A DNA stretch of 64,000 nucleotides from Hibiscus mutabilis (Eukaryota; Streptophyta; Magnoliopsida; Malvales; Malvaceae), in contig CM033741.1 in the NCBI GenBank assembly GCA_019671005.1, positions 2,976,001 to 3,040,000 on the forward strand. The letters run 5' to 3'. The first letter of the stretch is position 1. Each line of letters begins with the position of its first letter. The notes under the pieces are model-generated. The model searched no databases. It had not been told where the DNA came from and saw nothing but the letters and a program-made list of their open reading frames with translations. Positions 11,912-21,942 of this stretch are shown piece by piece. The translations under genes and the position numbers were made by a program.

Positions 11912-13687
11912 TGGGAACTAAAATTCGATTTAGTGGGAATTAGATGACCGAAATGCTCCATGGTTACGTCGAGCAAACCGACGTTAAACAATTGTGCTAT
12001 TGGGAGGCAACCCAAATGCTTTATTTTTATTCCTGTTGTTTTTCTATTTTTTTAATTCAATTTATTTTTAGTTTTAGATGATTTAGTGAAGAAGTTCAAT
12101 TTTTTTTTGCAGGAGATTAATTTTTATAAGACGTGACCACACTTTACTTCCAACAACCTTCTGATTTTGTTGTTGCAGATGCCTTTAAAGAAATGACTTC
12201 TTCACTTTGAGATGTCTTGGTTCACAACTTCCAGCACATGAGAGTTTCACCTCTTTCCCACCATCACCTTGAACCATCTCAGTCTGGCTTGCTCACACAT
12301 TAGGGGAGTTCTCTTTCTCTTTTAATTTCTTTATGAGCAATATATTTTGATATACATTGAGGACAATGTAGAGTTTAGGTGTGGGGGAAATATTTCATAC
12401 ATGATTTCATTTGCTAGATTGTTTTCATTTAAGTTTGTGAAAAAAAATCAATTTTTTCGTCTTCTTTTGAAAACTATGTTTTTGTGCTTGGATTTTGGTG
12501 TGCTTCATTTCGTATATGTTGACTTTCTCATTCGAAACCTTGATTCTTTGTTTAATATCTTGGAATACCTTGTAAGTTTTGGATTCATCTTGGTTTGAAT
12601 TATAATGCATGAAAGTGATAAGCATGACTAGTGTTTTCTTAAAATTTTGATTACATCTCATTGGTTTGTTAGTTGAAAAATGCACATGGCATAATGCAAA
12701 TAACACACTTTGGTGATATTTTGAGCCTAAGAGCAATTCATCAAATCTTGCTCATTTTTCTTTTTGTTGAGTGTGTCGAGCTTACATGTTTATTCTAGAA
12801 CTTGCTTATGAATGCATTTTGAGATCACATTTTTGGATTGATGCTTTAAGATGATAAGGGCTAGGTTTAACTTATTTCTTAGACTTTCAAAAACCCTACC
12901 CATATGTTTTCCCCTTTGTTAGCTAATTTTAGCCTATTTCCCCTTTTCTTTATCTTACTACAATTTAACCCAAAGCCTTTTTGTTTGTTGTCCCTTCTTT
13001 TTGCTACCCTTGTCAAGACATGAGGAAAATGTTGTTCTTGAAAAACCAAAAAAAAGAGAAAAAGAAAAAAAAATGAAAAAACAAAAAAAAAGAAAAATTG
13101 AAGTTTGTTCATTGATTGAAGATATTTGGAGACATGTTTGTAAATGTAAATAAATGTCACTTCTACAAAATTTCTTAGTGTTTAAATGAGATATGAGAAT
13201 AAATTTCAAGAAGTTGGTAGTATGGTTGATGTTGTTATGTGAAATTGATATCATTAACTCTTGTCTTGACTCAAAAACCTTCATTATTTTTTCCTTTTAC
13301 CATGCGCTTATCTAAGCCCCGTTACAACCCTTCTAAAGACCCTTTGATTTTTTCATCGATTCATATGTAGTGGTGGAGATTTGATTCATTTGTAAGCTTA
13401 TGGTAATATCGTGCTATGCTTTGATAAACACTTTGAGAGTTAATTGCACCCTAAACACTTTGAGAGTTTTGCATGAAACCATGTGAGGGTGTTAAGTCTT
13501 GTTGCATTTGATATTGGTGGATTGATGTTCATTCTCTTAATTGTCATTATGATTCAAATTCTTGATGTGCGCTTAACTTTATTGGCATTGTGAGATATTA
13601 AATGAGATGAAAGGAGGTAGATAAGAGAGTTGGTATGTTGAGTTGGGCTATGCTTGAGGCCAAGCATGGATTAGATGTGGGAGAATT

Positions 13688-13910
13688 TGATAGGTTATAT
13701 TGATATACTCTTTGTTGTGTTTAATTCCTTCATATTTTAATTATATTTTGAGCTTAATTGTGGAAATTGTGTGTTTTGATTTACGAGGTGAAATATGGAT
13801 GCAATGATGAAATTTAACTCAAAAGTATATTTTTAGCTTCCCAAGTGAAAATCAAGTCTTTTGGAAGAAAGTAGAATTTGACAGAAGCACATCTTCGATA
13901 AAATCTTAAT
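13688..13910 (+). repeat. 3' LTR remnant of the Athila-like element
   Basis: Repeats the first about 215 bp of the 5' LTR (TGATAGGTTATATTGATATA...) directly after a polypurine tract. At about 13905 the match stops. The next about 35 bases (to about 13940) look like an inverted piece of 5'-LTR sequence from about 9820-9835, suggesting recombination or an inversion at the breakpoint. Confidence 0.75.
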
Positions 13911-14109
13911 TTGGCTTCAAAAGTTCAGATCTTCCAAATTATTGAGGGAAAAATAAATAGTTTTATTGCCCCTTTTAAATATCTAACGACAATTAAAATC
14001 ATGTAGCATTAATCTGATCAATATACTAATTTCAGTAGGTAGAATGAGTTTCCAGGGGCCAGGTGGCTTGACCTAGACTTAGATAATATATTTTTATCTT
14101 TTTTCGATT

Positions 14110-14670
14110 TAACTTGTATATGTTTCGTTAACCGATACGGAACTTTGGGGTGCTACTGCTAATGTGGGTTTAGTCCTTACTTGGGATGATGGATTTCAGA
14201 ATATTGTCCTTGAATTGGATAGCGTGGATGCGATATGAGTGTTATGTAATGACTATGCTGGTCCTCACCCTTTGAGTTGGCATTTCCGTGAGCTTCGGCA
14301 GCGTGATTGGGTGGTACAAGTGCAACACGTCATGCCCAATGAGAACAAAGTGGCCGATGCTTTGGCGGGGAGTTCTTCTATGTGTAGTATGCAGATTCGG
14401 TTATTGGCAGAGCCTCCAAACTCGGTCGTACGGCTGCTTCATGAGGATATGCTTGGTGACTGATTCGTAGGAGTATTAGTTTGGGATTAGTGTTGGTGTT
14501 TTGTTGAGTTTACTGTTGGTATATGTTTGGATATCCATTTGTTTTCTAATTTGGTGTTAGCACATGTACTATATTTAGGTTTAGAGAGGTTTTTAACGAG
14601 ACATATGCTAATATTTCTTGTGTATGATTCTGTACATGTATGAAATCATACCGTCAAAAAAATACAAATA
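14110..14670 (+). mobile_element. LINE 3' end: RNase H domain plus 3' tail
   Basis: An in-frame RNase H-like segment with one in-frame stop runs from about 14140: ELWGATANVGLVLTW, LELDSVDA, then a stop, then LSWHFRELRQRDW and NENKVADALAG. This is the C-terminal RNase H of plant L1-type LINEs. The ADALA motif near the end is the usual terminus. The 3' tail contains TTTAGAGAGGTTTTTAACGA (about 14579-14600), matching the tail of the LINE ending at 20507, then an A-rich end. No RT remains; this is a 5'-truncated dead copy. Confidence 0.85.
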
Positions 14671-15401
14671 CTTTAGATTTAATTGTAAAAATAAATAAAT
14701 AATAATATAAAATATTTTAAAAACAATTTATGCAGGATATGGTAATGAAGATCTGCCGTTTAGATCAAACATGGCGCAAACTCGAGTTTGAGCATGAATT
14801 TTGGGTCACAGAGGGATAGTTAAGGTAAATGGCGTGGAAGGTTTGGGCGTTTCCTTCTTTATTGCATGCAAAGGGAATTTACAGCTTTGGGTTTTATGTT
14901 ACTCGAATCCCTTGTTGGACCTCTAATGGTAGGAGAGAGATTTCCATGGACTAACTTTTGGACTTAGAAAGATTTTTGGTAATAAAGCAATAAAAATATA
15001 ATAGGATTATTACGTTTATGCACCGAGAGCGATTTTTTTCTTTAACTATGTCTAAATTCATATTCAAAATTAAATTTTAATTTTTTAACTTTAAAAACCT
15101 AAAATCTAAAACCTATCTACTAAACTCTAAAACCTATATTTTAATCATAAACTATAAATTTTAATCAGTAAAACATAAATTATGAATTCTATATTAAAAT
15201 TAATCCCTTAAACTCTAAATTAAATTTGTTTATAGAATTTTTTTTGAGATAGTGCATAGATTATTTTTTCAAAATAATATTATAAAATATTGAAAATGTG
15301 CTTCAAATATACTTTTAAATTTAACTTTTGACTAAGTGGAATAAAGGACCTAAAGTTTCAAATTTATTCAAACAAGGACCTAGTGTCTTCAAATCTACTC
15401 A
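14671..15401. other. Gene-free stretch before the assembly gap
   Basis: AT-rich. At about 15095-15230 there are degenerate telomere-like CTAAAACCTA / TAAACTCTAAA motifs, similar to the interiors of the fold-back elements at 50.8 and 52.0 kb. None of the missing isoamylase exons is recognisable here. Confidence 0.45.
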
Positions 15402-15501
15402 NNNNNNNNNNNNNNNNNNNNNNNNNNNNNNNNNNNNNNNNNNNNNNNNNNNNNNNNNNNNNNNNNNNNNNNNNNNNNNNNNNNNNNNNNNNNNNNNNNN
15501 N
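15402..15501. other. Assembly gap (100 N)
   Basis: Exactly 100 Ns, the conventional size for a gap of unknown length. It falls immediately downstream of the last readable isoamylase exon, so the true distance and contents are unknown. Confidence 0.98.
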
Positions 15502-15714
15502 CAATGTAGGAGAAACAAGAAAAAGCCAGTCATCAGAAATCAATTGTACATGTATAATAAAGAATCTAAAAAAATACGAGGTCCACATTAGAGGACAATG
15601 AATTTACTTAAGTTCACAAAGTAAATTAATTAAGCACAAACAAAATGAAATTATCTGAAAAGAATAAGAACACAAATAATATAACTTGTAAAGCGAAAGA
15701 GAATGCATTCTTAC

Positions 15715-17095
15715 CTCCGGGGAAGTGATAAGCAAAGTGTAACTGCAGTTGCATACTGTGAAAATATAGCAAAATTGATCCCGTTATCAACCTCTGATGC
15801 ACCTAATGGAAATGCCTGACCTGGGAAAATTTTAAAAGATGGGGTTGTTTCAGCCATTTCAGGGGCTTCTTCCTGAAATTGCAAACAATGGTTTGGATCA
15901 AGCAAATATAGTTAAGATTCATATACTTTATCTTAATCAGAATAGTGAGCATAATTAAAATACAGAGTGCTAATAAAAACCATTGCATGGAGCAAGTAAG
16001 GGTATTTTTGCAATTTACTATCAAGATGACATTTGGAAACACACCATGCACCATCAATATAATTTCACTCTTATACAAGAGAAACAGAAGAGTAAGGTCA
16101 AAAACATATGGACGAGTCTAACGTACAGCAGTTCTAGGGTGCGGCTAAAAAACAGCAAGTTTCGAAATTGTCCAAGAACTTAAAATATTAGACTTTTAGA
16201 TAACATTTTAAGTTGGGTTTTTCATGATTTTGACAAGTTTCGATACTTGCTTTTTTTATAAAATTTTAGGTACTAGGACAAAGTATCGAAACTTGTTTTT
16301 TAAGTATCAAAACTTGTCAAAAATTACGAAAAACAACAACTTAAAATGTATCTAAAAGTCAAACATTTTAGGTTATTGAACAAGTTTCGAAACTTGCCGT
16401 ATTTTAGTCACGCCCAGACTTACCCAAAACATATACGTCCCAGATAACTTGCACAATTCAAAATTGCAGAACAAACATAATGAAAGACTGACAACTTCAG
16501 GAGATTAAAATACCTCAAGTACACGCTCTCGTGCCTGACGCCCGTACACGTTTGTTGTCCTATGCTTGACACGGCTCTTTGTCTTGCAAAATACCCAAAA
16601 CCTCAGTCATATTGCCTCCTTATCTTTGTAATGCAAAAGTAAAATTGGAAAGTTTATGGCATCAGTATGAGCATAGACATGCCTTACTTGAAAGTTGTCG
16701 CCCAGTCGATGCAATTCCACTCCACTTCAATCTAAATAATCGCTATCGTAGGTCAATAAATCACCCAATCTAAAAGCTAAAAAACGCATAAATATGTATC
16801 TCATGTCAATGTACACCATTTTCACTAGGTACCCTCAGTAAGTTTCTCCTAAGAACTCAACAGTACATACAAATTGAACTCATCTTCTCAAAACGTGGAT
16901 TTAAGTTTTTTTTCCCTGTGTAACCACAGAAAAAAAAAGCTACACATATATTTAAAAAAAAAAGGAAAGCAAAGAAAAGAGTATACCCCATTTGAAGAAG
17001 AGAAGAAGCTCCGAAGGAAGAAAGGGTTCATTTGGGGAAGCGAAGGAAGGAAAGTTGGAACAATTTGATTGGGATATAAAAGACGAGTGTAGCAT
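15715..17095 (-). CDS. ISA3: Isoamylase-type starch debranching enzyme (ISA3-like), 5' exons only
   Basis: Isoamylase 3 is a plastid enzyme that hydrolyses alpha-1,6 branches during starch breakdown. Three probable exons are visible. A first exon starts at the ATG at 17095 (MLHSSFISQSNCSNFPSFAS, targeting-peptide-like) with a donor at 16987/16986. A second ends at 16514 with TNVYGRQARERVLE. The best one, 15872-15715, encodes EEAPEMAETTPSFKIFPGQ and then a segment ending DNGINFAIFSQYATAVTLCL, the conserved start of the carbohydrate-binding module of ISA3. The start of exon 2 is unclear (after the TGA near 16598). All later exons, including the catalytic barrel, are absent and the gap lies 214 bp downstream, so this is a partial gene or an assembly break. 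Confidence 0.75.
16126..16425. mobile_element. Fold-back MITE inside an isoamylase intron
   Basis: The two halves (about 16130-16270 and 16275-16420) are near-perfect reverse complements: GGGTGCGGCTAAAAAACAGC on the left pairs with GGGCGTGACTAAAATACGGC on the reversed right, and CAAGTTTCGAAA recurs in each arm. It has about 290 bp with almost no loop and no coding potential. No clean target duplication was found. It lies between exons 2 and 3 of the isoamylase gene. Confidence 0.7.
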
Positions 17096-18594
17096 CTTTG
17101 CTTTTCTGTATTTCTATTCTTTTGCTTTCGGAGAAACCAAACATGGAAATGGAAACGATGAGAGAGTGGATCCAATTCCAAACCCCAGAGCACAACTTAA
17201 AAAAAGATCGGAATATTCAGAAAAACAGAGAAAGAGCTAAGCATTGAAGAAACAGCTTGAAGTGAGTGAATAGTATACTGATTAACGAGGGAGGTTACCG
17301 AATATGGAAGTCCGGTTTCTGGTCTGCCACGTGAACGGAGGCGCGAGGCTTTGGGGGAACTTTCATGTGACAGTTACACGTGTTTTTATTTTTTGTTTTG
17401 CAGATGCAAGCAATCTTAAAATATCATTCCCATTGGGTCTATCATATCTTCCAAAATATCTTTTTAGCTACTATGACCTGATTTTTGTTTGGTCGGCCTA
17501 CACAGCGGATTGTGATGGACCCATACCCAAGGCCCAATCTTTACGATTTGCGTTTGCCTCCTCTTGTTTCAGATATATTTGCTTGTTTGCCTGTATGATA
17601 TGCATTTTCATGACACATTTCCTTCACTTTGTTTAACATATAAATTTCATATTTTTAATATTAGGTATAATCTGGCATTATCTACCCAAATACAAGTACG
17701 CAAGCATAACACAAGGGCTTACATTCGTTTTCTTGTTACAAAGGATGCTATAGCAATGGCAACTCACCTTTGTTGATGACAATAACAGATTTGTGACGAT
17801 GTTGTGCGATTAATCCTTGTTGATTTGAACGAATTGTCATATTTTATTGTAGTTCGGAGAAAATGAAAGAGAAATGAGATGGAGAATAAAATGAACCAAT
17901 GTGGGTATATAAATTTCTTGGTTGGTGGGTGGTGACAGATCTAGGCTTGATAGTCAATAATGAGTATTAATAGGTTGACAAGATTATAGATTAGGCTTGT
18001 CATGTAGTAGAGTTAGTTAGTGGACCAAACGGACTTGACAACAATCACGCGAGGACTGTAGTTAGACAGAAGACTTTGATTTCAGAGGACCTCTTAGGCA
18101 GAGGTACAACACTTGTCTCCCTAATTGAGAGAGTGACATGAATCGAGACATATTTTCTATAATTTTAGGGACATTCGTTGCTACGCAATAAATATTAAAT
18201 GACCTTTTTGTCCTTAAACGATTCGAACAATTTTTAGATTTGTTGATTTCGAAAGTATATATGAACATTACGACTGTTCCACAATGATGATTAGGCGATG
18301 AGGCATGGAGCATGTGGAGGAGGAGAGAAGAAGAGTGGCCTCTTTCCAGTTTCCAGAAAGAAACGGACCAAAAAAAGGCAAAAGCTGCTGCGATTCTTGG
18401 CTCCTCCTAGTCGCTTTCATGTCATATATGTTTGACTGTTAATGCCCCCTATGGAATTTAGCAATAGGACATCCCTGCAAATAAAACACAGTATTCTGAT
18501 TAAAACACGTTTATGCCATTTACTGTAACACGAGGGTTGAATTTGTTATTACTAAAATGCCACCATTTCTCCCTGACATTATTATTGTTCGATG
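17096..18594. other. Isoamylase 5' flank and intergenic DNA
   Basis: Upstream of the isoamylase start this should hold its leader and promoter. A pyrimidine-rich leader is seen on the minus strand to about 17300. No other exon or repeat was recognised up to the LINE target site at 18595. Confidence 0.4.
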
Positions 18595-19278
18595 AATAAT
18601 GTGCAAAAACTGATGGGCAATTTAAATCGACCAAGGCGATCAGTTACAGGGGTAGTTGATGAGATAAAGGCTGAAATACTCAAGCAGTGTGCAGTGGGTT
18701 GGTGTCGACGAGCGATGTCGCTTGCAAAGTTAGCACGAAAGATACATTCTGCGAATTTAAAAGGAGTATCAGTAATGAGAATTGCAGGGTCAAGAGTGTT
18801 GCTCATGTTTGATAATTTGGATTTACGCGAGGAAATTCTTCAAAGGGAAGAGATGAAATTATGGTTCTCTGAAGTGCGAGAATGGTCACCCGATATAAGA
18901 AGAGGAAATCGACGTGTTTGGTTGTCGGTGAGTGGTTTGCCAATATATGTTTGGTCACAGAAATCATTCAAAAATGTGGCATCAATGTGGGGATCATTTA
19001 TAAAATTAGAGGCGAAAACACTCGAACCGGTAAGTTTTGAGAGGGGCAGAATGTTAATTGAAACTGACCAATTCCAGAATATTGATGAGACTTTAGATTG
19101 TACTGTGGATGGATATTGCTTTACAATTCAGGTGACAAAAGTTGAGTCGATGCCCGGCACTGCGGATGCGTGTAGTTGTACATGTGAGGAGGCAGACGCG
19201 GAATCAGATGGAGCTGAATCTAACGATTCGAGTGAGGGGAAGACTGTTATCAATGCTGATCGCAACCCAAAGAAATAG
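18592..19278 (+). pseudogene. LINE ORF1 (DUF4283-type nucleic-acid-binding protein), 5'-truncated
   Basis: The open frame encodes 228 residues with the DUF4283 pattern of plant LINE ORF1: a CAVGWC segment, LREEILQREEMKLWFSEVRE, then VWLSVSGLPIYVWSQKSFKN and WGSFIKLE. ORF1 proteins bind LINE RNA. The first about 7 codons come from the flanking target duplication, so the ATG at 18592 is not the element's own start and the native N-terminus is lost. An acidic continuation runs at 19281-19565 after a stop. The endonuclease/RT ORF2 that should follow is absent. Confidence 0.8.
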
Positions 19279-20507
19279 ATTTGGATCTACATGAGCTACA
19301 AGAATCAAAGAGCAGGGTGATGGAAGAACGTGAAATGACACTTAGGGAACAATATCAGTGGAAGGAAAATTGTTTATGGGAAGAAGATCGAGAACTTGAT
19401 GTGGGTGCGGGTGGAGATTTAGACAAAGAGAACAAGTTAATGTCAGATGAGGCTGTGGGAATGGTCTCGAGAGATGAGGATGCTCCACGAAGGATTGGAG
19501 TGTTGGAGGTTGAGGCGAATGTGATGAATATTGGTTTGTTGGAGCTGTCTGGAGTGGAAAATTGAACTAATAGACAGTTAACAAATAATACACTACCACC
19601 GATGTCAGCTCCTAGCAAGAGAGGACGTGGGAGACCTCGTAAGGAGTCTGTGAGAGGAGGTGTGACAACTTCTAGTCCTTGTTTGGACGTTAATAATCAA
19701 ACTATAGTTTCAAGTTTCGGTGATCATCAAGCGCTTTGCGTGAGGCTCGTTCGACGTTGGCGTTGAGTAAGTTAGTGAGAATCTCGACCATTGTGAGAGA
19801 TGAGGATGTCATAAAAGACATCGTTCAAGTTATTAAAGGTCGAGGAAACGATTAATTAAGTGGAGGTGATTAGAGTTATTGCGAACATCTAGAAATGCTT
19901 TGTGGTAAGTTGATTTGTTTGGGTTGAGAGCTTGGTGTTGCATGGTATTGATGTTACTTTGTATATGGTTTGCAATGGTTTAGTTCACTTTGTTAAGGGT
20001 ATTGTGCTTGTCGTGGTGAAGATTGTGATTGAGTGGTGTACGTGTGTTGATTCTCGACCTTGCCGTTTTTTGAAAGGTGCTTCGACATGTTGGTGTCTTT
20101 TGTCTGTTGGGATATTCAATTGTTGTTTTGTCCTAATTGATATGTGTGTTGATTTTAAGCTTGGGGTTGTGTAACTTGTGGAATTGCTGCATTTTAGTTT
20201 GTGTTTGTTGCAATGAAGATGGTTGGCGTTGTTGGTGTTGGTGCTGCGTTTTTGTGGAGCCTTTACCTTTAGCCGAATGGATTGGGGGTTGCTTGTGACT
20301 CATATAGAGTGTGTTTCTTTGTTGGAGGGTGGTTTGTGTGACTGAGTTTTTTAGTTACTGTGCTTATGTATTGGTGTTTGGTCCTCTTTATTATCATGGT
20401 GTACTATTTTCCTCCACTTTAGGCTTAGAGAGGTTTTTAATGAGACACGTGATAATTTTATTTTGTATGATTTTCATTTAATCGAATCATATTAGCCGAT
20501 CAAAAAT
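18612..20507 (+). mobile_element. LINE insertion with 17-bp target-site duplication, ORF2 deleted
   Basis: AATAATGTGCAAAAACT (18595-18611) and AATAATGAGCAAAAACT (20508-20524) match at 16 of 17 positions and bracket the element. It contains a truncated ORF1, about 850 bp of GT-rich 3' sequence and the LINE tail TTAGAGAGGTTTTTAATGAG (about 20426-20445) ending in a short A-rich run. The tail matches the LINE at 14.1-14.7 kb, so both belong to the same family. ORF2 is entirely missing although the 3' end is intact. Confidence 0.85.
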
Positions 20508-20589
20508 AATAATGAGCAAAAACTAGTGTTAACATTTGAGAAAGCGACTAAACACTATTAATTTCTCTCCCTCTATAAATACATACAAT

Positions 20590-20665
20590 TGTTTGGATAT
20601 TTTTTTAGGTGAAAAATCTACATGCCTCATTAAAAAATCTCCCTAAAACCACAATTGTTTGGATA
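20590..20665 (-). mobile_element. LINE 3' tail fragment, opposite orientation
   Basis: On the minus strand, TTTTAGGGAGATTTTTTAAT GAGGCATGTAG resembles the tail motif of the plus-strand LINE ending 83 bp to the left. No coding part accompanies it, so it is a short relic or a second element inserted tail to tail. Confidence 0.5.
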
Positions 20666-21942
20666 TTGATTTCATTGGTATTGCTATTATTATAAATTTT
20701 AATAAATCATTGATTTAAACGAATTTAATTGAACGCAAGTAATTAAAAATTTGAGATACATTAAGGTGTTTTTTCAATGAAGGAATTTTATAATGTAAAT
20801 AAAAATGATGAATATAGTAATAACAATAACAAAAAATGAGATTACAAGTTAATAATTAAATCAACTATATTTTTACCTATGACTAAAATTTTGATGTGAA
20901 AATAATAAAATTTTAATACAATCGGCACAAGAAAAAAAAACCTTACTCAAGAGAGTATCCCAAAATTTAAACTTTGGTACTCATGTTTTAATTTTAGCGA
21001 TATTGAAATTGTGTACTATTTTTTATTTGAAAATTTCGATCTGTCCACTTATTTTTGCTCATTTTTAGGTGAATTGTTGGCCTAACTATAAAAAACAGAA
21101 TAGCTTTTTAGTCTTCTACATTTATAATAAATTGATTGAAAAAAGTTTATTGTTCAATTGATGGTGTTATTTATTTATTTTTTGGTGTAATATTTTTATT
21201 TATTTTTAAAGATAGACAAATTGATAATAACTGTATATGCAATGAATTTAAAAAGTTTTTAACATTTCATTCCTACCAAATCAGCAATTAACAATATAAT
21301 TAAAAAAAGGGAACGGTTATGATTTTCAAATACAAAATAATACAGAGATCCAATATCCTAACATTAAAATTTAGAGGTCAAACTTTAAATCTTAAAATAA
21401 TATACGTATCTCAGGCATATTTAAACCCTTTATAGATTGTGTCATATGATTTTTTACGTAATTTTAAGAAAAAATTATATAAAATGTGTGATGTAAAATA
21501 ATTTAAATAACATTTTTGCCCTTCAAAAGTTAACTTTTATTTTTATCAGGAAACTAAAGAAGATAAAAAAAATGTCTTATAAAAGTTTATATAAAATGTG
21601 TGGTGTAAAATAATTTAAATTTTAACACGGACAATTTTAAAACACAAATGTAACAACTTTACTGAGACAGAAGAAGTATCTGTAGATATCATGTTAAATA
21701 TAAATGCGGGCTAAAGTTCAAAATTAGGCGAAGGTATCAACCGTAAGCAAAGTTTGATTAGTCTTTTAACCTGGCATAAAAATTAGTAAGGTTAAGAACA
21801 CAAATATATAGATTATAATCTTATATTGTTGTTGGTACAAGATTTGAATTTTTATGGTTTCACACTGGAGTGCTGCCTGAGAACAACAATGAAAATTTTG
21901 AAGTTCCCTGGTGGGTTAAAAAGAAGAGAGATGATACCTTTT
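20666..21942. other. Gene-free AT-rich intergenic stretch
   Basis: A and T runs, no exon or clear transposon boundary. TATAAAATGTGTGRTGTAAAATAATTTAAA recurs at 21477 and 21590 as a local direct repeat (unit about 113 bp apart). The stretch forms the 3' flank of the seryl-tRNA synthetase gene. Confidence 0.45.

Larger units (their letters stand above)
9547..13940 (+). mobile_element. Athila-like Ty3/gypsy retrotransposon, pol deleted, 3' LTR truncated
   Basis: The element has a 5' LTR of about 1.3 kb, a TGGCGCC primer-binding site, a broken gag, the characteristic post-polyprotein block of Athila-type elements (about 11960-12020, ending TGGGAGGCAACCCAA), a long 3' non-coding region and a polypurine tract (GTGGGAGAATT, 13678-13688). 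A second copy of the LTR start follows. Protease, reverse transcriptase, RNase H and integrase are missing: gag runs directly into the post-pol block, so a large internal deletion has occurred. The 3' LTR matches the 5' LTR for only about 220 bp and then ends in rearranged sequence. Confidence 0.85.

Noticed and set aside
16888..17193. Minus-strand open frame overlapping isoamylase exon 1
   Set aside because: It begins at a non-ATG codon and runs through the probable donor at 16986; the alternative frame from the ATG at 17095 looks more like a targeting peptide.
17304..17636. Open frame of 110 codons upstream of the isoamylase gene
   Set aside because: Phe/Cys-rich low-quality translation with no family resemblance and no supporting splice structure.
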